64,000 bases of DNA from JAGTVB01 sp049282355 (GTDB lineage: Bacteria; Pseudomonadota; Gammaproteobacteria; HK1): NCBI GenBank assembly GCA_049282355.1, contig JBAPTW010000108.1:1-64000 (forward strand). The letters run 5' to 3'. A program made the position numbers and the translations under genes. The notes under the pieces are model-generated. The model ran no database searches, was not told where the DNA came from, and worked only from the letters and a program-made list of their open reading frames with translations. Position 1 is the first letter of the stretch. Each line of letters begins with the position of its first letter. Of this stretch, positions 8,620 through 15,386 are shown in pieces.

Positions 8620-9365
8620 GGAAAGAAAGCCGCTTGATGTGCGTTGCGGCCCTTTTTGCGCTCGTCAGCGTCACCCGTTCCCAACCACTCAGAAAGGAAC
8701 CGTTCCAACCATCGCCTGGTTCGCGTATCGAACCGGCGTATGTCCGCTACTTGGCGCGTACGGCAGTGGGCGCCCGGATGCTCAAGTATCTCCGGCGCTT
8801 CGCCCATCCACGCCAAGATAATCTCGGGGGTCACTTCCGGATGGAACTGCAAGCCATAGACATGCTCGCGAAAGCGAAAAGCTTGGTTGGGGAATACCTC
8901 TCCAGCAGCTATCAGTTCCGCGTGCTCCGGAACCTCAAAGCCCTCCGTGTGCCACTCATAGAAAGGTTGCGAGCAATCGAAAAAGCCTGGGGCGGCAGCC
9001 GTGGGTCGAACCAGAGCATAGCCTACTTCAGCCAAGCCGAGGGGGTGAAGTTCGACCCGCGCACCCAGCGCCCGAGCCAACAGCTGACTGCCGAGGCAGA
9101 TTCCCAAAAAAGGCTGCTCGAGCAAAACCCAGCGCCCTATCCAGTCGATCTCGCGGCGGATATAGGGTCGTTCCACACTGTCGTTAGCACTCTCTACCCC
9201 ACCATAAACGATAGCCACTTGGTGGCGGCCATCTATCCTCGGCAGTCGATCGCCATTCGCCGGACAGCACCACTCAAGCTCATAACCGAGGGCCAGCAGG
9301 CAGCGTGAGAGCCTATCGTCTCGCTTGTTCTTGACATGTCGGACCAGAAGTGCGCGCTTTCCCAC
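8616..9365 (-). CDS. Class I glutamine amidotransferase (GMP-synthase-like domain)
   Basis: This stand-alone class I (triad) glutamine amidotransferase has about 249 residues. The nucleophile motif is FLGICLGSQLLA and the His-Glu pair lies in YGLQFHPEVTPE. These are Cys96, His181 and Glu183 if counted from the ATG at 9383, or six less from the start chosen here. I prefer the GTG at 9365 because GGAGG sits 7 bases before it. Such proteins (YfeJ/GuaA-N type) hydrolyse glutamine for a partner or cleave gamma-glutamyl compounds, and no synthetase partner is adjacent. The gene overlaps the lipoprotein gene by 4 bases and follows a decayed gene by one base. Confidence 0.85.
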   Translation of the reverse strand: MGKRALLVRHVKNKRDDRLSRCLLALGYELEWCCPANGDRLPRIDGRHQVAIVYGGVESANDSVERPYIRREIDWIGRWVLLEQPFLGICLGSQLLARALGARVELHPLGLAEVGYALVRPTAAAPGFFDCSQPFYEWHTEGFEVPEHAELIAAGEVFPNQAFRFREHVYGLQFHPEVTPEIILAWMGEAPEILEHPGAHCRTRQVADIRRFDTRTRRWLERFLSEWLGTGDADERKKGRNAHQAAFFP

Positions 9366-9366
9366 T

Positions 9367-9901
9367 CTAACGCCTCCAATCATTCTGGTCGGTCACTTCT
9401 CCACCGGCTTCCAACAGTGCTTTGCTTTCCTCTCCCAAATTCTCTTAATTCCTCTTCAAAGAGGCGGTTCCCTTTTTCAAATTGGGATCGGTGGTGACCA
9501 ACGGTTGATACTCAGCGGCAACAGCTTTGTTGCCCCATGCTCTTGCTGGGAACCAACGCCAAGCTCCAGGCTCAATTAACAAAATGCTCTAATAGCGTGA
9601 TTAGAGATTCTCTTCCTGATAGCCCTGGGCTGATTTGTAAATATGGGGCAGAATCCCACTGAGCCGCAAGCATTATCATGCGTCCCAGGCTTTCATTCAT
9701 TGGCAATAGGTATTTAGAGCGCGCATAACTGTTCATGTTATCGAACGCGTCAGGGCGAAAATCGCTTCCCGGCCTGTTCGCTGCCGACCCAGTTGACGAC
9801 ATCATTTTTGTGAAGTCGCCGGTGTTCAGTACCTCGAGCTCGATAGGGCGCAACAGCGCGTTTGCCCGTTTAAGGGTCAATCGCTAAGGAATTTCACTCA
9901 T
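9367..9901 (-). pseudogene. Decayed gene upstream of the amidotransferase (unknown family)
   Basis: A protein-like sequence runs leftward but is broken. The frame at 9572-9880 (PIELEVLNTGDFTKMM, NSYARSKYLLPMNESLGRM, LLEHFV) hits a stop. The neighbouring frame then continues with EPGAWRWFPARAW and AVAAEYQPLVTTDPNLKKG. After a further disruption (RLFEEELREFG in a third frame) it ends as GEESKALLEAGGEVTDQND and a TAG one base before the amidotransferase GTG. A putative ATG at 9901 is followed five codons later by an in-frame TAG. Several independent lesions argue for a pseudogene rather than one sequencing error. I cannot name the family. Confidence 0.55.
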
Positions 9902-11531
9902 GGACCGTCTCCTGGAAAAGCGTCTAAGTCGACTTCTCGCACATGACCAAAGGACTCTGCTGAGCGGCGGCAAGAAGGGGTTGGAAAAGGAAAGTCTGCG
10001 CGTCACTCCTGACGGAAGGATTGCGCCGACGCCTCATCCTGCTGCGCTCGGCGCACCGCTCACTCATACCGCAATCACCACCGACTATTCGGAAGCGCTA
10101 CTTGAGCTCATTACCGTGCCCTATCCGCAGGTGCAATCGGCGCTGGCTTTCCTGCACCAAGCTCATCAATTTGTGCACCATACCCTTGGCGACGAGTTGC
10201 TCTGGGCCACCAGCATGCCCTGTCTTTTGGATGGTGAGCAAAATATTCCGCTGGCCCGTTACGGTAGCTCAAACCTCGGTAGACTGAAGCACATTTACCG
10301 GCGAGGTCTCGGGCATCGCTACGGCCACGCCATGCAGGTCATTGCCGGCGTTCACCTAAACTATTCACTGCCAGAGGCTTTCTGGCCGGTGTTCCAAGAC
10401 CACGAGGGTGATTCGCGCCCGTTAAAAGACTTTATATCGGATGCGTATTTTGGCCTTATTCGTAATCTGCAACGAATCGGCTGGTTGCCCATTTATTTGT
10501 TCGGAGCCTCGCCGGCGCTTTGCCAATCTTTCTTTGGAGACCGTCAACCGAACCTTGCCGCCTTAGACGCAGGAACCTACTTTGCCCCCTATGCGACATC
10601 CTTGCGAATGAGCGACGTCGGTTACCGCAACAAGACCCCCGCCAGCCTTAGGGTTTGCTACGATAGCCTCGAGCACTACCTGGCCAGTCTCAGCCAAGCG
10701 CTACGCACGCCCTATCCGGAATACCAGCGCATCGGAATTATCGTCGACGGCGACTACCGTCAGCTCAACGCCAACCTGTTACAGATCGAGGCCGAGTACT
10801 ACAGCACCTTACGCCCGAAGCGGACATCTCTCGCCGATGAATCACCCTCCCTGGCACTCAAGCGGCGCGGCGTCGAATACGTGGAGCTGCGCTCGCTCGA
10901 TCTCGATCCCTTCTGCCCTATCGGAGTAAACGCAACCGAAGTTCGATTCCTCGAGGCCTTGCTGCTCTCTTGCCTGTTGAGTGAAAGTCCCTTCATCGAC
11001 TCAGAAGAACGGCAAGCAATTAACGACAATCAAGCAACTGTCGCTCGACAGGGGCGCGATCCGTCACTGTTACTGCACCATGTCGAAAACGACAAATCCT
11101 TTGATGCCCTCGCCATGGAAATATTTGACAGCCTGGAGAGCATCTGCGAGCTGCTGGACGCCAGCGAGATCGGTAATCCCTACCGCCAGAGCCTGGCCAC
11201 GCTGAAAGAAACCGTAAGAGATCCCGAGCAAACACCTTCCGCCCGAGTGCTCCAGGCAATGCGTGTCAACCACGAATCGTTTTTCGATTTCGCCATGCGT
11301 ACGGCAGAGCAGCATCGCGCTTACTTTGCCGCGCGCCCCCTCAGCGAACCGCAGCGCCAACTCTTCGAAAAGTGGGCGCAGCAGTCCCACCTGCAGCAGC
11401 AAGCGCTGGAAGCCAGCGATGACCTGCCGTTTGACGAGTACCGGATACGTTATCTCTCGCAGATAGAGGCGTGCACAGCAGTGCCGCTGGACCGAGCGTG
11501 TGCAGTGCATTGCTCCGGCGCTATGACATAG
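9900..11531 (+). CDS. gshA: Glutamate-cysteine ligase GshA
   Basis: This is the ATP-dependent ligase that joins L-glutamate and L-cysteine in the first step of glutathione synthesis in the cytoplasm. The 543 residues fit the gammaproteobacterial GshA type (about 520). Family segments include GLEKESLRVTPDGR near residue 29, TTDYSEALLELITVP, MPCLLDGEQNIPLARYG, GVHLNYSLPEAFW and VEYVELRSLDLDPF. The gene lies alone, with a candidate terminator hairpin about 18 bases after the stop. Its start codon overlaps the reversed start of the neighbouring decayed gene. Confidence 0.96.
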   Translation: MDRLLEKRLSRLLAHDQRTLLSGGKKGLEKESLRVTPDGRIAPTPHPAALGAPLTHTAITTDYSEALLELITVPYPQVQSALAFLHQAHQFVHHTLGDELLWATSMPCLLDGEQNIPLARYGSSNLGRLKHIYRRGLGHRYGHAMQVIAGVHLNYSLPEAFWPVFQDHEGDSRPLKDFISDAYFGLIRNLQRIGWLPIYLFGASPALCQSFFGDRQPNLAALDAGTYFAPYATSLRMSDVGYRNKTPASLRVCYDSLEHYLASLSQALRTPYPEYQRIGIIVDGDYRQLNANLLQIEAEYYSTLRPKRTSLADESPSLALKRRGVEYVELRSLDLDPFCPIGVNATEVRFLEALLLSCLLSESPFIDSEERQAINDNQATVARQGRDPSLLLHHVENDKSFDALAMEIFDSLESICELLDASEIGNPYRQSLATLKETVRDPEQTPSARVLQAMRVNHESFFDFAMRTAEQHRAYFAARPLSEPQRQLFEKWAQQSHLQQQALEASDDLPFDEYRIRYLSQIEACTAVPLDRACAVHCSGAMT

Positions 11532-11548
11532 GGATTGCTGGATAATCA

Positions 11549-11573
11549 AAGGGGTGGCTCATAACCACCCCTT
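11549..11573 (+). terminator. Candidate transcription terminator after gshA
   Basis: A 9-bp stem, AAGGGGTGG pairing with CCACCCCTT, surrounds a 7-base loop and begins 18 bases after the gshA stop. The downstream tract is CACTTCAC rather than a T-run, so termination may be weak or the hairpin may act as a 3' stabiliser. Confidence 0.5.
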
Positions 11574-11643
11574 CACTTCACCGGTCGAGATAATAAACCG
11601 GCTATCTCAGCGAAGCCTTCGCTGTCAGCTTTAGCCCGGCTTC

Positions 11644-11967
11644 TTAGTAAGCCGCAGCCGGCTGATCTGGGCTAGTCGCAGCGCTCGAGTGAACAAAAGG
11701 CTGCGGGTAATAAGGAGGATAACCGTACGGTCCGGGGCTGCCGTAATACTGGCCATAGCCGATACTCTGCCCCAAATCCATGCCAAACATGTTGACCCCC
11801 CATGGACCATTCCCCGAACCCGGATAGCCGCCGTACCCGGTGCTCTGACCAAAGTCAAGGCCAAACATGTTGCCCCCCCAAGGGCTCCACGCCTGGGCCG
11901 TAGGCATCGATAATGTGGCGCCGGTCAGTAGAGCGGTCGCAGTCAGTATCCGTGCTAGCTTTCTCAT
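11644..11967 (-). CDS. Sulfur-globule-like Gly/Tyr/Trp-rich secreted protein
   Basis: This 107-residue protein has a clear signal peptide (hydrophobic core, cleavage after AQA at about residue 26). The mature part is low-complexity, built of two imperfect repeats of about 26 residues (PWGGNMFGLDFGQSTGYGG and PWGVNMFGMDLGQSIGYGQ) followed by a Pro/Tyr-rich stretch. Repetitive Gly/Tyr/Trp/Asn proteins of this kind, exported from the cytoplasm, resemble the envelope proteins of sulfur globules in purple sulfur bacteria. The match is by composition and layout, so other structural roles remain possible. GGGAGA gives a good ribosome-binding site. A strong-looking promoter with an internal palindrome lies about 60 bases upstream. 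Confidence 0.6.
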   Translation of the reverse strand: MRKLARILTATALLTGATLSMPTAQAWSPWGGNMFGLDFGQSTGYGGYPGSGNGPWGVNMFGMDLGQSIGYGQYYGSPGPYGYPPYYPQPFVHSSAATSPDQPAAAY

Positions 11968-12023
11968 TGGAAATTCTCCCGTGGTTGTCTCGGACGGATC
12001 GAAGTAATCACGATCATGCGCAA

Positions 12024-12043
12024 AAGAATATTACAATATTCTT
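12024..12043. promoter_or_regulatory. Perfect 20-bp-span palindrome, candidate operator
   Basis: AAGAATATT and AATATTCTT form perfect 9-bp arms around a 2-base centre. It occupies the -35/-10 spacer and the -10 box of the promoter just described, which is the position expected for a dimeric repressor or a spacer-binding regulator. The AT-rich arms are of the kind bound by ArsR/SmtB-type repressors, but the identity of the regulator is inference. Confidence 0.65.
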
Positions 12044-12053
12044 ATATAGTCAA
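12025..12053 (-). promoter_or_regulatory. Sigma70-type promoter of the sulfur-globule-like gene
   Basis: On the minus strand, TTGACT (12048-12053) and TATTCT (12025-12030) are separated by exactly 17 bases, which is a near-consensus promoter. Transcription would start near 12018, giving a leader of about 50 bases before the ATG at 11967. The spacer is filled by the palindrome at 12024-12043, which also covers the -10 hexamer. Confidence 0.7.
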
Positions 12054-12124
12054 CTACTATGATCAGCCCACTGAGAAACCGTTGGGAAACCGTCATAAGC
12101 GCCGGAGTCGCAAGGAAGCACTAA

Positions 12125-12186
12125 GGAGGTGAGTCGCCACGCAACCCCGCTATGTCAAGCGCGGTAGTTCTTAAAGCAGCTTCGCA
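12125..12186 (-). repeat. R2 dispersed repeat, copy E (one end only)
   Basis: This stretch contains GAGTCGCCACGCAAC, CCGCTATGTCAAGCGC, GGTAGTTCTTAAA and GCAGCTTC, in the same order as the terminal part of the complete copy at 60422-60567 read in reverse. It ends just before the OsmC-family stop codon. Confidence 0.65.
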
Positions 12187-12193
12187 GGCTCAC

Positions 12194-12568
12194 CTAGTGT
12201 TCTACCAGAGTCACCACCTCGGTCTCATGCCGCAGGGTGTTATGCAGGGTGCAGTGGTGCGCGGCTCGGGTAGCCGCATCGAGGCGTGATTCCGGTAGCT
12301 GCGGCCAGCGAGCTCGCATCTCGATTTCGGCAATGCGATAGGGACGTTCCCCGTAACTCCATTTCAAGGTAATCACGATGCCATCGGCAGAAGCGCCAAG
12401 CCGTTGCCCATAGCTCGCAAGCACCGAGAACGTGCACATACCCACAGAGGTGACGAACATTTGCATAGATCCGAAGGTATGCTCCGGACCCGCCGGCGTG
12501 ACTTCAAATCCTTCGGTATCGAGCTGGCTTAAGATAATCTCAGTGTCACTGCGCAACTCAATTTTCAT
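12194..12568 (-). CDS. OsmC family protein
   Basis: This 124-residue small OsmC/Ohr-superfamily protein shows the first conserved Cys in the helix SVGMCTFSVLASYG and the second in HHCTLHNTL. OsmC and Ohr proteins use such a Cys pair to reduce organic hydroperoxides, while short members of this subtype are uncharacterised and may bind thiol-modified ligands. GAGG lies 8 bases before the ATG. The gene is leftward and alone, followed by an R2 repeat fragment. It lies between gshA and the potassium-channel gene, a thiol and electrophile-stress context that is suggestive only. Confidence 0.8.
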   Translation of the reverse strand: MKIELRSDTEIILSQLDTEGFEVTPAGPEHTFGSMQMFVTSVGMCTFSVLASYGQRLGASADGIVITLKWSYGERPYRIAEIEMRARWPQLPESRLDAATRAAHHCTLHNTLRHETEVVTLVEH

Positions 12569-12721
12569 TCACCTTGCCTCTTCTTTATTCGTCTTGGCCT
12601 TCGAAGCCGTTCCAAAAGCGACGGCGCCAGCGAGAGCGAGTTGTGCGCCAGCTCGGCTCCAAAATGGGCGGTAACCGTTGTGCCCACCCGCAGGCTAACC
12701 CCAAAGACGCTTGCTTAGCTG

Positions 12722-14470
12722 TTACGAGACCGCCATCCGCTGGCGGCGCCGCCACGACTCAAGCAGCCACTTTGCCAGTAGTCCCCGCGCCTCTTCCTTG
12801 CCGGTTATCAAGTACTCGCGGATGTAGGGATCATTGAGCGCTACCGTGAGCTGATGCCGCGCACGCACCGTTCCGCAGAAAAGAATCTGATCGCCCTGTT
12901 GCAGCACTTCAGAGTTTTTTGGCAGAAAGCTGGTCTGCTTCCATCGTTTCAGGATTAACGGCACGCAGGCGATGGATTGCTCCCGATCGCGGGCATCGCG
13001 CAATAGATCGCCCAAAATGAGCTCGAAACCCTTCTCCTTGAGCGCCTTCCTCGCCTGCCCCAGCTCAGCGGAAATTGTCTCCGTCCAAAGCTCAGGACGT
13101 TCCTCGCCAACCGCCTCATTTAAGCGACGCAGCGTGTCCACCACCAACGACACACGAGCCTCTTGCAGAAACTCGAGAAAGGCGTGAATCATAGGGGACA
13201 CAAGGAGAAACAACACGCGACGGGCCGTCACCAAGCTTGGCTGCATCACCAGATCGGCTCCAATGGACTGAAACGCGACCTCATCATCATGGCGGTTCTG
13301 CCTTGCTAGTAAGAATAGCCGTGGATTCAACGCGCGCGCGGTAAGCAAGATGCCGAGGTTATTGGAATCACTGTTAGTCGCCGCCACAATGCCCACTGCT
13401 CGCTCGACTCCGGCCTCCCGCAAGGTCCTGGCGTTAGCATGACCGACCACATAGCCTTCTGTGGTCGATTCTCCTTGCATTCGCGGATCGATAACTTTGG
13501 TCGGTACGCCGCATGCCTTCATTGACAGATGAAGACTTCGACCCATTCGACCAAAGCCGCAAACAATCCAGATCCCAATTGGCGGGCGCAAGGGCTCGTC
13601 GAGCGCCACACCTCGCGCACCTACCAACCATTGGCCGAGGGTGTGCACCGAAGGGCGGTGCAGCGCGAGGCTGAGTTGGTTGGAGAAAGTATCGAACGGA
13701 TCGACCACCGTCACCGTCCCTAGGCTCGCCAGGAATTCCTCCTCTACCGGCGAGGTGGAGCGGCAGACAGTGCGGACCTTGGGATTAATGAGGTGCGCCA
13801 TAACGGCGATCTTGCGGTTGATACCCTCATCACCGGTCACCGCCACTACTCCGTGGCAATTGGGCATTTCCAAGCCGGCGGCGATAAGACGGCCCGGAAC
13901 ACCGGCATCGGCGCAAAGCCCCGGCATCGTGACCGGATAGTCCCGCAGCGACAAAGCCTCGATGCGCACCGGATCATTGTCAATGACCGTCACAGTGTAT
14001 CCTGCGTCGCTCAGGCCACGGGTCAGCAGACTGCCCGTATCGCCGAAACCACAGAGCACATAAAAGGATCCTTTGATACGACTGACGTCCAGGGAGAAGC
14101 GGCGTTGCGCCAGGGCGCGTTGAAAGAAAGGGTTTTGAATGAGCTTAAAAATCGAACCGAGCGCATATACCCAGGCTACCACGCTGATAAAAAGTGAAAA
14201 CATGGCCCATAGGCGCTGCGCATCACTGAACTCGATGGGGATCTCTCCGAAGCCGGTGGTGGTCGCTGTGTAGGTCAGAAAGTAGAGTGCATGGAAAAAG
14301 CTCATGTGGGTCGGCTCGCCGTTGACCGTTTGGCCAGGCATCACAACCATGCCCAAGATAGTCACCGCCGAGATTACGATCAGCAACAGAATCGGTGTTC
14401 GCATGTAGCGCAAAACAATCGACGTTACACGCTCAAGGTCGGTGCTCCATACAGCATTGGTTCTCTTCAT
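12722..14470 (-). CDS. Potassium channel protein with two RCK (TrkA-N) domains
   Basis: This is a 582-residue membrane protein. A two-helix pore module (residues about 20-115) carries the filter-like loop TATTTGFGEIP, where most K+ channels have TVGYG. A first Rossmann domain begins VLCGFGDTGSLL (about residue 138) and a second IVCGFGRMGRSLH (about residue 300), both with the GxGxxG nucleotide-binding pattern. A TrkA-C-like end follows (LKRWKQTSFLPKNSEVLQQGDQILF). It is probably a nucleotide-gated K+ channel or K+ efflux system in the inner membrane. The start codon lies 8 bases after the stop of the DUF6394 gene, so the pair is co-transcribed. Confidence 0.85.
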   Translation of the reverse strand: MKRTNAVWSTDLERVTSIVLRYMRTPILLLIVISAVTILGMVVMPGQTVNGEPTHMSFFHALYFLTYTATTTGFGEIPIEFSDAQRLWAMFSLFISVVAWVYALGSIFKLIQNPFFQRALAQRRFSLDVSRIKGSFYVLCGFGDTGSLLTRGLSDAGYTVTVIDNDPVRIEALSLRDYPVTMPGLCADAGVPGRLIAAGLEMPNCHGVVAVTGDEGINRKIAVMAHLINPKVRTVCRSTSPVEEEFLASLGTVTVVDPFDTFSNQLSLALHRPSVHTLGQWLVGARGVALDEPLRPPIGIWIVCGFGRMGRSLHLSMKACGVPTKVIDPRMQGESTTEGYVVGHANARTLREAGVERAVGIVAATNSDSNNLGILLTARALNPRLFLLARQNRHDDEVAFQSIGADLVMQPSLVTARRVLFLLVSPMIHAFLEFLQEARVSLVVDTLRRLNEAVGEERPELWTETISAELGQARKALKEKGFELILGDLLRDARDREQSIACVPLILKRWKQTSFLPKNSEVLQQGDQILFCGTVRARHQLTVALNDPYIREYLITGKEEARGLLAKWLLESWRRRQRMAVS

Positions 14471-14478
14471 GACAGCTT

Positions 14479-14862
14479 CTAGCGCCGTAGCATCATGGTA
14501 TCCATGACCAGCATGATGACAGATACGATATTGGCCAGCACCGCTCCGGCGGCAAGCGACACGATGCTAGCCATGACCGCCGGCTGCATACCTGTCTGCG
14601 TGATGTGCACCGCTAGGGTCCACACCAGCGCTGCCGCGAGCAATTGCAAGTCCGCCACCAGACTCGTGGCAAGCAAAACAGCGCCTACTTGCGAACGATC
14701 GCCGAGCTTCACACCGGTCGCGATCAGGTTAACAACAATGGCCGCAAACAGCTCCAGGGCGGGATGATGATGAGGATGATCGACCTCTCCGTAGACAAAT
14801 CCAAAGTTTAGGGTCAACGCCAGTACGATAAAAAAACCAAAGATGACCTTTTCTAAATTCAT
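14479..14862 (-). CDS. DUF6394-like small membrane protein
   Basis: This 127-residue protein has four hydrophobic segments, a His-rich loop (DHPHHHPALE, about residues 28-37) and the start MNLEKVIFGFFIVLALTLNF, typical of a small uncharacterised family I recall as DUF6394. The gene is directly upstream of the two-RCK channel gene, 8 bases apart and on the same strand. A role as accessory subunit or metal-sensing partner of the channel is inferred from this context only. Confidence 0.65.
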   Translation of the reverse strand: MNLEKVIFGFFIVLALTLNFGFVYGEVDHPHHHPALELFAAIVVNLIATGVKLGDRSQVGAVLLATSLVADLQLLAAALVWTLAVHITQTGMQPAVMASIVSLAAGAVLANIVSVIMLVMDTMMLRR

Positions 14863-14939
14863 TCCACACCGCTCTTTATTATTATTGCGCCATACATCCA
14901 GTCACCATATCGCAGTTGCTCTCGATCGTACGCCGGAAA

Positions 14940-15140
14940 TCCGATCTCGCTCTGAGGCGCTTCAACGAATACAATGTCGACGCCGCGATCGGCGAATGCG
15001 TCGGCCCGCCAAAGCGCTTCTTTGAGACCGTGGGTCGCGCGTGCATCTGCGCGCACGCCATGATGAGGATGTTGTGTCCCTCCTCTCGGGCATCCACGCC
15101 AGCACGGAGGCGGCCAAGCGCCTCGTTGCGCAGTACCACT
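14940..15140 (-). pseudogene. PEP mutase / isocitrate lyase family fragment, frameshifted
   Basis: Two adjoining leftward frames together spell a conserved piece of the PEP mutase/ICL superfamily: EALGRLRAGVDAREEGHN with ILIMA in one frame (about 15124-15056), then ADARATHGLKEALWRA and RGVDIVFVEAPQSE in the next (15053-14943). The expected continuous motif is LIIARTDAR...GADILFVEAP. The switch of frame near 15056 and the absence of the N-terminal barrel and C-terminal part mark a dead fragment. It lies between DUF6394 and yejA. The rest of 14863-15386 holds nothing else I can support. Confidence 0.7.
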
Positions 15141-15386
15141 CTGTTTGCCCTGGGTGTGTCCGCCGCGCTTTGGGCTGAGTCAATCTTCAATCATGAGACA
15201 GGCAAATCCAGCCCGCTTGATGAGCCGCAAAGCAAGGTGCAAAGGCAAGCCTCCAGGAGAATGGCACGAATAAACCACAGTGTCCACGCCACTGCATGAA
15301 AGTCTGCTGGCTCCTATACGATCACCGTAAGGCGGCGCAGAATGGTTCGCAATCATGTTGTCGTGTTATCTATCTGGGGAGAAATT

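Noticed and set aside
8445..9308. Long rightward open frame (287 codons) opposite the amidotransferase and lipoprotein genes
   Set aside because: It is the complement of two well-supported leftward genes, has no recognisable protein features and no ribosome-binding site.
9572..9880. Leftward 102-codon frame starting at TTG as an intact gene
   Set aside because: There is no ribosome-binding site, and clear protein-like continuation exists in another frame after its stop, so a decayed gene is the better reading.
12722..14862. Region around the channel gene as a mobile defence island
   Set aside because: There are no integrase, repeats bounding it, or nuclease/NTPase pairs. Composition and neighbours look like core chromosome.
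14882..15190. Leftward 102-codon frame as an intact gene
   Set aside because: Only its middle resembles PEP-mutase enzymes, and the similarity continues in another frame, so it is treated as part of a pseudogene.
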